Of a DNA stretch of 64,000 nt, positions 11,201 to 22,665 are shown piece by piece. Numbering within the stretch: position 1 is the first letter of the stretch; each line of letters starts with the position of its first letter. Position numbers and translations under genes: made by a program. The notes below the pieces were generated by a model, which ran no database searches, was not told the origin of the DNA, and saw nothing but the letters and a program-made list of their open reading frames with translations. Origin of the DNA: Oryzias latipes (lineage: Eukaryota; Chordata; Actinopteri; Beloniformes; Adrianichthyidae); assembly GCF_002234675.1 (NCBI RefSeq), contig NC_019877.2:24447519-24511518 (forward strand), in the 5' to 3' direction.

Positions 11201-14200
11201 CTGAACTATGATCCCTTCATTTCAGAACTACTTCTAAAACACGAGCAGAAAACCAGCTTAGATTTTTATTCTTGCCAGATTATTGGTTGGGAGTTAGTGT
11301 ACTTACAGTAGCGGTGTCCGTCTGCTTTTACGTGTTGTGAAAACACTTTTAACGGTGCTAACGTGTAGCGTGTTACAAACGAGCTCTAGAGTGAACTCAG
11401 TTCATAAAGTCTGACAGATGGACTTCTCTCTGACTCTTTTGGTTCACTTGATCCGTCCTGAAGTTCTATGTGACGCATAAATGTCAAAACATGTATATAA
11501 CTTAAAAATAGACCATTCATTAAAGGTGCGCCTTTAAATCTGGTGCGGAACAAAAATGATGGGTATTCCTGTAGATATCACTATTTTCATTCCCCTTCCG
11601 TGTTCCTTGTGTGCATGACGGTTACATGTCATGAGGAAACAAATGGACTTCTGGGTATGTGAATGAAAAGGAAGCAGCGGTCCTCTTCACCCCGTCGTGT
11701 CTCTGAGCTCCTTATTTTAGATGTAAACTCTGCATTACCCACTCAGAACCAAGCAAAGCCGGCTAAACTAACAATCATTTCATTTGGAATCGCCAAAAGG
11801 TTCAGAATTTCTTTGCTTTTTAAAACCCTTCCAGAAATACAGCTTCACAAACTGCTCAACATCTTTCAGCTTTGAGCATGGCTGCAATAAACAGACAACT
11901 TTGGTGTTTTTTCCTCGTTGATTTTTAACCTTTTCTCATATATTTACTTGTTTTAAAGCTGAAGCCAATGACTTTTAAAGTCACAGGCTAAATAGTCTCA
12001 TAATTTTGCAGTTTTTGCATTTTTTAGGACTTTAAAGTCGTAATATAAAAAAATCTGTTTGTTAACTGGCCCTTTGTAATGAAGTGTCAAACATTGTCAC
12101 CTAAATGCTTTTGTTTCATCAAACCCCTCCCAGGAGTGATTGAAATGCTGGATGGACTGGACCAGAGCTCAAACTGACGCAGACACAGCTGGACATCAGA
12201 GGATCATCAGCAGATGGACTTACTCTAGGTTTGGCGAGCTCCTTCACCGTCTCCATCTCTTTTTCTGACGCAACGTCATGGTATCGAACAATGTACGGAC
12301 TGTCCCACTCGTCCTCCTGCTTCACTGGGCCGATCAGGTAGTTCGGATGTCCGTGGTTGTTGAAGTAACGGCAGAAGAGGCGGCTAAGCCTGCGAGGAGT
12401 CTGACAGAGAGCGAAGAGTGGAGCTTTTCTGACAGCAAGAGGGATTTGAACCACGGTTTTGTGAACTCACCATCAGGGCACCTTGGCCACGACAGAGCTG
12501 CTCGTACTTCCTCCTCTCTAGTAAGTATTCGTCGTCAGCTTGAGCCCCCTTCTGATCCTCCTCGCTCTCGTTCATCTGGACCGCCTTCTTTTGCTTGGAC
12601 AGCTGGTACTCAAAATACTTCAGGTTGCCATTAGCTCGCTGGTGAGTTGGGTCTAACTGGGCCAAACCAGAACTTCTGGTTACTTTGAGACACTTTCCAC
12701 AACAGTAGATTGCTCCATCAGGCCTGAAATGTACTAGCTGCAGTTTTTATAAAACTCAGTTCACTTTGACTAAAGAGGGCGCTCTACACAAAGGTTTAGT
12801 CATGTCTGTCCTCCAATGTTTAGGTTTGTATGAACATGACACCGAGAGAAGAAAAAGAATGTACCCTCCAATTATTGTATTTTTCAGACTGTAAGTTGTT
12901 TGGAGCAAGAAAATTCATGACGAAACAGAAAAAAAATCATGTATAGGTCCCAAGTGCAACGCTTCTGAACAACTCCACCAAGCCCAGGATAATGCTGTGT
13001 TCACACCAAACACAATTCATGTGTCAAATTTGATGCTCGTCCAAAAATGTGTTCATAAATTTGAGTGGAGGAGGAACTGTTTTAAAGTGTTTAGCCTCGT
13101 CGCTGTCACACGTCAGAACTCAGCAGCCGGGTCTGCAACCCTGGCGCACAGTTTCTGGATGCCACACAGCTGGCTTTCATTTGCAGTCACTCACAGTATG
13201 CTATATAATCACTGCACTGAGCCTCACTCAGTGCAAAGTATTGCCACTCTGCCTGCATTACCCAGCGGTCTATCCAGACCTGATCTTCTCATTTCCTGAC
13301 CCGACCTGGATCCTGACTACCCCTGTCTCTCCTCTGATGATCTCATGCCTGTTATTGACCCCTTCCTGTCTGACCCTGTTTCAGCTTTATGGACTTTTAG
13401 CTGAGCTGATAAACCTGCTGCATCTGGAACCAGCCGCCTGCCTGTTCTGTGACAACATGGAAGCATTGACTTTACGTCTATAACACGGTGCATAAAAGAC
13501 ACGGGCCATGTTTAGAGATCAAGTTGATTTATTTTGAAGAACTCTACAAAAACATCAGTGATCGCGTCTCCCTGTCTGGGATCTGTGACTCTCCTCTCCC
13601 ACCGCTCCGTCTACTACAGGAGCTGCGTCTGAATGGCGGCTGCTTTCAGTGCTACTTGATAAGGTGAGAACAATCAGATTCTCCTCTATGGCTACGTATG
13701 AATTTCCACCCTACTCCCTGACTCAGTGGCGGCCCGTTCATTACACACCTGGACCTTCAGTAGTGCTACGTCTGAAATTCAAAATAACCACATACATTTA
13801 GAATATTATTAATGATATTTGTCATTTCCTTACTTTTAAAGTAAATTCTATAGTGATTATATCTTTGCACTGTTATGTATTGTGATTTTAATGCATTTTC
13901 CTGTTTTGTGAAGCACTTTGAATTGCTTTGTGTACACTAATAAACGTGCTTCGCCTTCATCCTAGACGGCAGTCAGTGCCCTCATGTTGGCACAACATTT
14001 CCAGGAGGCATCAGGAGAGCTAAGCTCAGTGTGCCGCTGTCCAACTTGTGCTCTGTTAATATTCTCCAAAAGTCTGGCACTGAAGGGGAGGGTCTCCCTG
14101 AACTAAAGAAATTGTCTGACATTCTCAGAAACAGAAAAACTTCCATTCCAAAGGGTGGTGAGATCATGGCCTGAAGCGCATTGAGAGCCTGAACCCGTCC

Positions 14201-15911
14201 AGGAAAACCTCCCGTTGACGCAACAACCGGTCTCCCCCCATCGACTCTGCTCTCTCTGTAACTGGTGCAGAGCATGAAGGAAAGACTGTTCACAGCAACA
14301 GTCAACAGAGCTCTAAGTAGCGTGACAGCTGACCGCAACAGCCTAATCAATCAAACGGCAGTCCTTCACCCAGACAACTGGGATCAAGACAATCCTCGAT
14401 TTGGAGAAGAGGAAGTCGGATCTTTGTGTGAACAACATGAATGAGCTTCTTGTTGAGTTCAAGGCTAGAGGATGGAGAAGCCCTCCCCTCAATCAAATAC
14501 ACTATTTTTTGCAGTGGACACTCTCTCAGCCAGTAATGCAGACTGGAAAAGAGGGTTTAGCACAATAAATGACATGACTGATCTCAGAGGCACCATGACG
14601 ACAAAAAGGGCCTCGAACCTCCTGTTCATCACAGAACTCCCAATGCCACACGTCAAACCCCGGCTAGAAAACGGCGGGAAACCAGCGCACACAACAAGCA
14701 GCACGGCACGCGGTTCCCCTAGAACTGACCGGGAACATTACCGGCCTCCTTCAGCTAACTAAGCATCAGTTCAGATGTTCACATTTTTCATGTTCAATTC
14801 AAAAATATTTACACAAAAACGGCTCATCTATACATGTCAAAATTTAATATTAACTACAATTTTTTTGCTTTTGAAAAATATATTTGGAAATAATTTTTCA
14901 TAGTACCAGGATGAGAAATAATCTACTTTCAGCCCCTGGTTACCACAGATTAACTGTTTGTAATAGACGGGGAGTTTTTGTCCGTTTACGAAGTGACAAC
15001 GTCGATAAAGAAAATCATAATGCTCTATTTTCCTTTATGAGAGAAAATTAAAGTTTACTGGTTTAACAATCAAGGAAAGCTGGAAGCAACTATGAAGCTC
15101 CAGTCAGTCTTGCTTTTTATACGAGACCCTCACTGTAGAAAAACCAAGAACGAGTCTTTTTTTAAAAATATACAGTTTATATGAATGGTTTGGTATTTTG
15201 AGCGTCATTCTCACACAAGAAACGTGTTTAGCTGAACCCACCGAGCTCCAGAAGCCGCTTGGTGAAGTCCAGCGCTGCCTGTAGCTCCCCCTGCTGGTAG
15301 ACGGAGTAACTCAGGTAGTCTAGCACGGTGGCTGTGTCCACGGTGCTGGACGCCTCCCCCTGCTCCAGCTGCCTCAGAGCCTGAGTCATCCACAGCTTTG
15401 TGTGGAAGTAATCAGCCTCCGAGTACGCCACCTTTCCCAGGTCGTAGCAGTCATCTGCCGTCAGGACACTGCGCGGTAAAGCGTCTGAGCCTGAGGAGAC
15501 AAGGGTGTAAATAAACCTTTAAAAAAAAAGAAAATCATGTGAAAACACAGAATTTGGCTGAAGTTCTGTCAGATTCTGCAGACCCGGCAGCTGTCCACTG
15601 GAGATGATGCTGGTCTCCAGCTGATAGGTGTCCTGCAGCCTCATCAGAGCTTTGGCCGCCCCCGCCTGGTCTTCGTCGTTGGGGAAGAACTGCCTCTGGA
15701 TGGTGAGGTTGGCGATGAAAGCTGAAACAGCGCAGATGAAGAGGAGTGGCTGCAACAGCGTACAAACAAAGAGTGGAAGCTGCTGTCCAACGTTTGCGTC
15801 TTTCTCTTACGGCACATTTGGTCTGAAGTTAAAAAAAAAGAAGCTCCTTCAGCTGCAGATGGAAGCTTCTGTGGGTCAAAAAGACTTCTGGGAAAGATTC
15901 TCTGCACATGT

Positions 15912-15942
<31 letters not shown>

Positions 15943-16122
15943 GGGGGGCTGGAATACGCACCATCTGACATGTCCGTCAGCACCAGATTCTCAAGCTCCG
16001 CCCACTCCGTGTTGAGTCTTTTCACCAGTTTGAAGGCATTCACAGGGTGACCGAGGAAACCCTCCGCATCCTCCGAGGACGCAGCTGAGAGGACGTCCAG
16101 TCGCTCCGCCCACCTGAATGTG

Positions 16123-16168
<46 letters not shown>

Positions 16169-17572
16169 GGTACGTGGCACTTTGTGCAGAGATTTGGTGT
16201 TTCCTGGCTGAGGCGTCTCACTGTTTAATGCGCCGCAGCTTTTGCTCCTCTGCAGAGATGTAGTCCTTCAGTGAGGAAAGCAGGTCCTTCTCCATGATCA
16301 GCAGGTCCGTCATCTGACCTGCAGGGCAGCAGGACTGAATTCATTAGAGACAACAAGATTATTTTAAGTTGAACACACTTTTTTTCTCTACATTTTATAA
16401 AAGTCTCTTTTGGAAAACAATCCTCAGCCTCTTGCCCCTCTAGGCATTCTGGGTAGTCATTATTTGCTACTGAAGCAGATTTGTTGAGATAAGAGACACG
16501 ATTTATGAAACTAAAAATAATTAAGTTGGTTAGTTAATAATTTAAGTTAGCTATTATTGAATATAAATCATATTACAGCCATGGGTTGTGATTAATCACA
16601 GAAAATTATGCATTTAAAATGATCATAGCTGCCCAGCACTGGTATTAATTTTAATTTTGATTGAATTGATTTCTGTGGTGTCAGTTGCAGATGTTTGTCT
16701 GTTCTTTTACACCGCTGCACTGTACTGAATGTCACTTTGCTGCTGTGCAGACAAAAGAATTGCCCCATCCTGGGATAAATAAAGTCTAATCTCGTCTTGT
16801 CTTGACAACAGCATATGAAAGTTCCTTTCAAAATAAAATACCCCCTGTTTCAAATGAGATGCTCCTGATGTGGCAGATTTACTTGACTTAAAAATGCAAG
16901 AATAAAGACAAACGTGGCATTTTCTATTATTGTGATTTTGCTCATCCTTTCTCTCATTTTATAATTATAAGAATATTAGGTATGAAATTTAAAAAATCTA
17001 TACATGTAAATGCAATTGCACACTTTAAGAAGCAAATGTTGAATATATTCTCCATGATTATTCTAATAGCAAACCACCACAAAGTGAAGGAACAAAGAGA
17101 AATTAAATCAAACTACAAAACAATAACTTCTTCTAATCGCTAACATTTTTCTTCAAAGCCAAAGAGCCACTGGAGGAAAACATCACTAAACATTTCAGAC
17201 AAATTATTCATTAATAGTCCAGATGAGATGGGAACAAAGAAATTACATTGAAATTTGCTTTTGTGTGGGTATATTTAAGACTTTTTACTCGATCCTATCC
17301 AACACTTTCTTACTGCAGCACACTCAGGGAAAACGAAGACCTCTGAACTCTGAACATGGATGTCCCCCCCCCCTCTGAGGGGTGTGGTCATTAAAGACGC
17401 TTCTTTCTGGAAGGGTTTAGCTTCCATTTACGATATTCACTTCTTGCAAAAGTTCTCTGTCCCGCTCAGGAGGAAGACTGAAGGAGAGGATGGACTCACC
17501 GATGGAGGTGAAGAGGTCGCTCTGAGCGGGGGAGGGGAAGAGGAGAAGGTGGATGAAGCAGCAGAGAAGCAT
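5280..17572 (-). CDS. p4ha1: Prolyl 4-hydroxylase subunit alpha-1 (collagen prolyl 4-hydroxylase)
   Basis: Fourteen coding exons, 5' to 3' on the minus strand: 17500-17572, 16222-16318, 15962-16113, 15584-15721, 15242-15490, 12471-12652, 12224-12400, 10751-10821, 7595-7694, 6733-6786, 6562-6627, 6418-6486, 5576-5672, 5280-5350. All junctions are GT-AG and in phase, giving 531 residues (human about 534). The protein hydroxylates prolines of procollagen in the ER as an alpha2-beta2 tetramer with PDI, using Fe(II), 2-oxoglutarate and ascorbate. A signal peptide covers residues 1-18 and is followed by DLFTSIG. The N-terminal dimerisation region includes GHPVNAFKLVKRLNTEW, and the TPR-like peptide-binding domain includes LDYLSYSVYQQGEL. 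The catalytic domain has His426 and Asp428 (HFDF), His497 (RHAACPVL) and Lys507, with the same spacing as the human iron and 2-oxoglutarate ligands. It reads closer to P4HA1 than P4HA2 (YFEYQ, QRANGNL); which fish co-orthologue is unknown. A possible splice acceptor 13 bases before the ATG implies a non-coding first exon further up. Confidence 0.95.
7241..7476. repeat. Long palindrome (inverted repeat) in a p4ha1 intron
   Basis: The left arm, about 7241-7349, and right arm, about 7361-7476, are near-perfect reverse complements around a centre of roughly ten bases. Examples: TATTTTTGCGTTTACAAAAC against GTTTTGCAAACGCAAAAATA, and TCTCGCTTTTTTC against AAAAAAGCGAGA. It lies between coding exons 9 and 10 of p4ha1, about 120 bases from exon 9. 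It could be a foldback transposon or palindromic MITE. Confidence 0.8.
8505..8885. repeat. MITE-like element in a p4ha1 intron
   Basis: The left end contains CCCTAACTAC, AAAAAACTATAGTG and GGACACCATGCTCAC. The right end contains the complementary-style TATATAGTGCACTGTATAGTGAGTAGTG. A related copy sits inverted at about 32775-32880. This resembles small DNA transposon derivatives common in fish. It has no coding capacity. Confidence 0.5.
9005..9860 (-). mobile_element. Non-LTR retrotransposon fragment, C-terminal end of the reverse transcriptase ORF, decayed
   Basis: Minus-strand translation gives FAAECEAAGMRVSTAKSEAI at about 9680-9760, then degraded pieces of the familiar fish LINE tail, where the active element would read as a series of arginine-rich blocks and end near 9005. 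The frame is broken by indels. A short piece of the same element recurs at about 42030-42105 (minus). It lies inside the p4ha1 intron between coding exons 8 and 9. The clade is not settled. Confidence 0.7.
12653..15241. other. p4ha1 intron 5, repeat-rich
   Basis: The interval between coding exons 5 and 6 of p4ha1 holds a decayed hAT transposase piece at 14390-14700, a repeat tail ending near 13960 with TGTGAAGCACTTTGAATTGC, and possible DNA-transposon edges near 12880 and 12990. No other exon of p4ha1 is needed here, since the flanking exons join in phase. Confidence 0.5.
14390..14700 (+). pseudogene. hAT transposase C-terminal dimerisation domain, decayed
   Basis: A plus-strand frame at 14472-14762 contains VDTLSASNADWKRGFSTIND followed by MTDLRGTMTTKRASNLLFIT. 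In hAT transposases and their domesticated zinc-finger relatives this is the C-terminal dimerisation block (typically S-x-x-x-C-E-R-x-F-S-x-x). Here the usual Cys-Glu before Arg is replaced by Trp-Lys, and the upstream catalytic part is not readable. It is on the strand opposite to p4ha1, in its intron. Confidence 0.6.
15909..15948. repeat. (TG)n followed by poly-G of 23, beside a p4ha1 splice donor
   Basis: A TG tract runs to 15925 and an uninterrupted G run spans 15926-15948. On the p4ha1 strand this is poly-C starting 13 bases after the donor of coding exon 3 (exon end 15962). Confidence 0.95.
16125..16163. repeat. (CA)n microsatellite beside a p4ha1 splice acceptor
   Basis: Nineteen to twenty CA units. 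On the p4ha1 strand this is (TG)n that ends 11 bases before the first base of coding exon 3 (16113), taking the place of a normal polypyrimidine tract. Confidence 0.95.
16640..16806 (+). mobile_element. LINE/SINE 3' tail fragment
   Basis: The segment ends with GAATTGCCCCATCCTGGGAT then AATAAAGTCTAATCTCG and short tandem TCTTG, the typical 3' end of fish L2/Rex1-like retrotransposons and SINEs that share that tail. It is non-coding, in intron 1 of p4ha1. Confidence 0.6.
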
Positions 17573-19012
17573 CCTCCTCTTCTTCCTGGGCAGATTGGAA
17601 GGAAACAACAGACAAAACATTTTTGTGCACAAAGAAAAAGACAAACAAGCAGAGCACTGATCCGCTAAAACAAACGTTTTAAATATTTGTGATAGAAATG
17701 TGTCTTGAATACATATTGTTTCTGTTATGATAACTCATGGTAAAAGTCCACAGAGTTTCCCATTTCTGTTATTACTAAAGATCCAGTCTATTCCTAAAAC
17801 CCAGAAAAGGCCAAATAGTTAATCCTCCTTTATTTACAAAGCATGGTGTGCTGAAAAAAAGTTGTTTAATTAATTTAGGAAAAGAAAAAGTATGAATGAG
17901 GATTAGTATTAGTCTTTATTGGGTTTTTTGTTTTGTTTATTTATTGCTTAGTTATGGATTTTTTTCTGTTTAGTTTTACATAAAGTTTTATTTTGAATTT
18001 CATGGGGGCGTGGCCACGTAAACAAACCCAGGCACGTCATGCCAGAGCCAGGAAACGTATGGATCACCTGTTATTTAATCAGTAACAACGAAAACCTTGG
18101 AACGTTTTTTTGTTCATTTTGTTTTAATTGTCGGAATTCTCGTCTTTTAAGCACAAACTTTCAGACAAACCAGCACGCGCCGATGTGAAGCGGGAAGTTC
18201 TGCACAGATCCACTAGCGGTGAGTCCACGCGCCTCTTCTGGGCTTCACGGGACCACGGTCAGCTGGACGTTACCATTTAAATCCGGAACCAAAACCAAAG
18301 AATTAGCGACAGGGACCACAGAACCAAAACAAACTCTGCACGGTCTTCTTCTTCTTCCTACGCCTGAGCTTCTGCTCCTTCAGCCAGGACGTCGTTTCGC
18401 CCCCTGATGGCGCGGAAAGGAACTGCAGGGTCTGTTTTTCTGTTATAGGAAATGCAATTACGATTTAAAAAATAAATTGTGCTGTGGAGACAGATTTGAT
18501 GTAAAATTTAAATGTTTAAAAAGTTTATTTCAACATCTGTTTTCATGTGACAGAAATCCAATCTAATCTGTTTTAATCAATTTCCAAATGTGAGATAATA
18601 AACATGCAGATTTATTCCAGAGCCTGAATATTTGGGTTCTTCACATTTTAACTATTTTTTCTCAACACGTCACAACTGTTGAATCATTAAAATAAAAATA
18701 TAAAAACATTGTTTCACCTTTCGATGTTTAAACACTGCATTCTTTTAGAACAAAATAGAAAACAACTATAATTTAATTGAAATTCAGTTTATTTTTGTCT
18801 TTTTTCATTTTCTTTTTTCAACTTTTTAACACAAACGTTTGTCTAAAATATTTACATTTAAACAAGATGAGTGAAAAGGCAGAAAGAAGTCCATACATCC
18901 AAAATCACTGCATCTCCTGTCTTCTTTAATAAATATTTCCCAGTTTTTTTTCTTCTCGTTCATCTTCAGTTGTTTACCTGAAGGTCTGCTGTGTTTACAT
19001 GTTTACACACAA
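17573..19012. other. Interval between cox11 and p4ha1
   Basis: Both genes are on the minus strand, so this holds the p4ha1 promoter and 5' UTR exon(s) and the space after the cox11 poly(A) site. A more GC- and CpG-rich patch at about 18000-18430 is the best candidate for the p4ha1 promoter and first non-coding exon; no transcript start can be fixed. The rest is AT-rich with no gene seen. Confidence 0.4.
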
Positions 19013-19018
19013 TTTATT
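19013..19018 (-). promoter_or_regulatory. Candidate cox11 poly(A) signal
   Basis: AATAAA on the minus strand, about 246 bases after the cox11 stop codon. It is the first canonical signal I noticed downstream; usage is inferred. Confidence 0.5.
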
Positions 19019-19263
19019 AACTTTGATTCAGTTTTCTGCTTAACTCTTGTTTTTAAGTCCATCCCACAAACCGATGTTTGAGGCTCATCCAGGAAGCGTC
19101 TGGCTGAGCAGGAAGTCAGTGGTGGTTTCCCTCCATCTTCCAGATGTGAGCCAACCGCTGCAGCACAGCCCCACAGGTGCTGGACAGCCGCCCCTCAGCC
19201 ATCAGGGTGCCGTCCGGTGGATGTGAGCAGTCTGACCTTCTGCTGGACGTCACTGAACAACGA

Positions 19264-20216
19264 TCAGTTATGACTGTATCCAGGCAGCGGCAACTGTTGC
19301 CCTTCCTTGGCCTCAAAGAAGGTGTAGGAGAGGGTGATGGTGTCCACCCGTGCCATTCTAGGATCGTCGTCGAATTCCGGGTCGATGTAGAAGAAGACGG
19401 GCATGTCGACCTCCTCGCGAGGGTTCAGCCGCTGCTCCTCGAAGCAGAAGCACTGAGGAAGGACAGGAGTTGGCGGAGGACGTTCTGGAACGTGGAGATC
19501 TCAGCTGAGGCTCACCTGGATCTTGTTGAAGTACTGCCCGGCGTCAAAGGGCACCACGTTGTAGGTGGAGATGCCGATGATGGGTTTGTCGGTGGGGTTT
19601 TTGGCTCTGTAGAAGGCGAGCGCCGTCTCACCTGGAACTACCTGCAGGAACAGCTTAGTTCAGCGACGGTCGGGGAAACAGGAGGCGCAACGGAGAGCAG
19701 CGGCATACATAGATCTCTGTCTGCTGAGGCCTGAAGTTCCACTGGATGCTGGCGTGGGTGTCGGCGTTGAAGGTGACCTTTATGACCCTCTCCCTCACCG
19801 GCTTCATCGTCTCCACCTGGTCTGCATTGTGGCCGGCCACCGCCGTGCCGCCGAGTCCGGTTGCCTGTCAGACGAGCGGAGAAGTCAGAATCAGGACGCG
19901 TGCGCGCAAACACAGAAGAAGAAAGACGTACCTGACAGTAGAGACGGTAGAGCGGCACTGAGGCGTAGGACAGGCCGATCATCCCAACGCCGGCTGCAGC
20001 GATGTACGTCAGCACCGTCCTGTTCCTGTTCCTCCACTCCTCCTCCTGGCTCTTCCTGCTCCTAAAGCGAGCGTCAAGGCGAGACGGAGGCCGCCTTCGC
20101 AGCAACAATTCTGTCAGGGGGCGCAGTGCTCTGGGACGGCCGGAGTACAGCGTCCGCACGCATCCCGCCAGCAGGGGGCAGGCTCTGCGGCAGTGCAGCG
20201 ACGGAGGCAGCAGCAT
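19264..20216 (-). CDS. cox11: Cytochrome c oxidase assembly protein COX11 (copper chaperone)
   Basis: Four exons on the minus strand: 19932-20216, 19709-19864, 19516-19641, 19264-19452. Each exon is a multiple of three with clean GT-AG borders, giving 251 residues (human 276). COX11 sits in the mitochondrial inner membrane and delivers copper to the CuB site of subunit 1 of cytochrome c oxidase. Residues 1-60 are arginine-rich and fit a targeting sequence. One membrane segment lies at about 68-87 and is followed by [10 protein letters not shown]. The soluble intermembrane-space domain contains [45 protein letters not shown] and the copper-binding CFCF at residues 190-193, ending in PGYSHN. 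Only the N-terminus is poorly conserved, so the first ATG is likely but not proven. Confidence 0.96.
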
Positions 20217-22154
20217 GGATGGCGGTGGTCACACCTGAGGAACAACGGCACAGCTGCTAACTCCACGCAAGCGCTTCTCTGACCCCACAAGGCCCCCACC
20301 AAAATGATTCCTCACTTGGAGGGGCCGCCGTTTCCAGTGATCCCACACTGGAGAAGAATTCTGTCATAAGATTTGGACTCTCTGTGTTCACTGCACCAGC
20401 TGCTGACATGTTCTGGTCCTCTACATCAGCACCACATCGACTAAAGGCACATTTATGTCAAACATTTCTGATTCAAAATCATCAAAGTCATTTCTCCCTG
20501 ATCCTGCCGACAGGTGGGAGGAGCCACAACTCAGGTGAGAATTCTTCAGGTGAGTCTTGATCAAGACTAGTTTGGGTTCACAGAACAACAAATCCCTGAA
20601 GTGAAGCACAAACTGTGTGTTGAACACAGCAAAATTCCGGTTTAACTTCGTACCAGACAGTATAATTTAAATAGACATGAGAATCACCTTTTGTGTTTAC
20701 TGATTCATTTCTAAAAAATGTGGTCTTATAGAACTTCATATATAAGAATAATAAATGTCTTGTGTTGAGCGACAGCATGAAAGAAATGCTCCATTTTAGG
20801 TGAATTCAGTTTGCTTCAATTCTTTATTCACAAATGAAGAGTTTGGTGCAGAAAAGCATTCTGGGTAGTGTGGTCAAGGAACAGTGCATGATAAGGAAAA
20901 GCTGCAGCAGCAGAAGTTCCAGAATTCCCATCAGACCAAGAAGGCAGCACAGGGACTTTAGCACAAAACGGTACGTGACACGTGACCAACACAACCATCT
21001 AAAGAGTACGTTTACATTTATGGAGCCCAAAGTCTACAAGCATCTCCTGTAAACTGAAATGATGACATCATCTTTATTTTCCGGGTTACCGGATAACCGT
21101 GACTCGGTCGGAAGACAGATTTAAACGTTCCGACTTTGTTGTCGTCTGTGCTTAAAGCTTTCAGAAAGAGGAAAAACCAAAACGCCCAACATTAAACAGA
21201 GATTACATGATAAGAACGGAGACTCTAACCTGATGAAAGGGTACACCAAACTTCACCGCAGCGATCTTATGAAATGTGGAGCACCACACAAACACGTCCG
21301 TGCACATACAAGGGTCCAAGAAAGGTTCCGTTTTGTAAAGAAACATAAAATACGTATCTTCGTTATTTTAATATTTTTATGTTGTTATTTTGTTTCTTCT
21401 ATCCTAAATGGAAAAGTTAAAATAAGCTTGTTTTCAAAAATATTTAATTAATTTTAGACATCAAAGAGCATTTCGGTGCAAAAGCCCTTTTAGGGGAAAA
21501 CTAACAAAACAACAGAACAACAATATTAATGTATGTGTTCTATATTCACTCATAATGACAAATGAACTTTGTGGCTATTTAAAATTAGAACAACAGCAAC
21601 AAAAAATATTAACAATCTGCAACTAAGTGCAGAATAATATTTTCTCCAGGGAGAAACAATGAAAACAGCATCCATAAATTGTTCTTACAGGCTTTTTATT
21701 GACACTTGGACATTAGTGTCAGATCTTTCCCACTTTCCACATGTGCAGCCAAACTAAACTGGCATTTGCTTTCAATGCTCGTGCATAAGGCAGAGAGGCA
21801 GGATCAGGCAAGTAGAAGATAAAGGAAACAGTGAGGGCACCGAATCCCCTCTTCAGAAGTTAAGCATTTTTCTGTCAGTGTTGATTCTCCCCATTGACTG
21901 TAGTCCATGATTCTTCCTCAGTCTCCCACCCCCCTCTGTCTTGTCCCCTCCACCATCAATTAGCACTTTTTTACGTTCTTCCACAAAAACTTTCATACGA
22001 CCTGATCCAGACTCCTTTTTCTCAGACCCCATCCTGAAATAACTCAATTGGCTCCCTGATTATTTCAGAATTTCTTTCAAAAATCTTTCCTACACTTTCA
22101 AAGGCCATGCACCCTCTCTCAACTCCATAATGGTCTGACTTTCTCCATCTGGAC

Positions 22155-22665
22155 CTGCTATCAGATAGATGGAATCTTTATCCATCCCAAAGATAATTGA
22201 ACAGAAGCCATCTGCTTGCAACAACACTCACACATCAAATACATCATTTAAAAACACGAGAAAGCAATGCAATTATTATTATTATTATTGATTTTTTTGG
22301 GTGTTTGCTCTGGGAGCTGTACTGTCTAATAACACAAGGTACAAAGACTTCCTCAGTCTGTCTGTGAAGCAGTGGTGGGACAGAAGTCTGCTGCCAAACT
22401 CCTCCTCCTGGTTAATTCCTCATGCAGGGGGGGTGAGTTAGGGGTTAGTTGGCCCTGAACCTGGACACAGTCCTCTGTCCTGCAGATGTTGAATGAGCTC
22501 AGCCTGCAGAGAAAGTACAGCCTGGACCGGCTCTTTTTGTAGAGCTGGTCTGTATTGGTAGTCCGGTCCAGCTTGTTGTCCAAGACAACCCTGAAGTACG
22601 ACGGTCTGCAACCTGAGGCTCCTGAACCACCTGTGGCTCTGTGACCCCTCAGCCATGGCTCTCTG
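22155..22665 (-). mobile_element. L2/Rex1-like LINE fragment: end of reverse transcriptase ORF and 3' tail
   Basis: On the minus strand 22480-22610 translates to VVLDNKLDRTTNTDQLYKKS followed by RSRLYFLCRLSSFNICR, the segment after the catalytic domain in L2-clade reverse transcriptases. Frame breaks follow. The element ends at about 22165 with TTTGGGATGGATAAAGATTC, a typical tail. It is 5'-truncated and dead. Confidence 0.75.

Noticed and set aside
12880-13480. ORFs of 100-144 codons in the p4ha1 intron
   Set aside because: No recognised domain; they overlap repeat edges (TTTTTCAGACTGTAAGT, GCTGTGTTCACACCAAACAC) typical of MITEs.
15535-15765. Extra ORFs overlapping p4ha1 exon 4 and antisense ORFs at 15628-16050
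   Set aside because: Other-frame and antisense shadows of p4ha1 exons; the spliced frame is the one conserved.
19177-19734. 185-codon plus-strand ORF, one of the longest in the window
   Set aside because: Antisense to cox11 exons 2-4; the minus-strand frame is the conserved COX11 protein.
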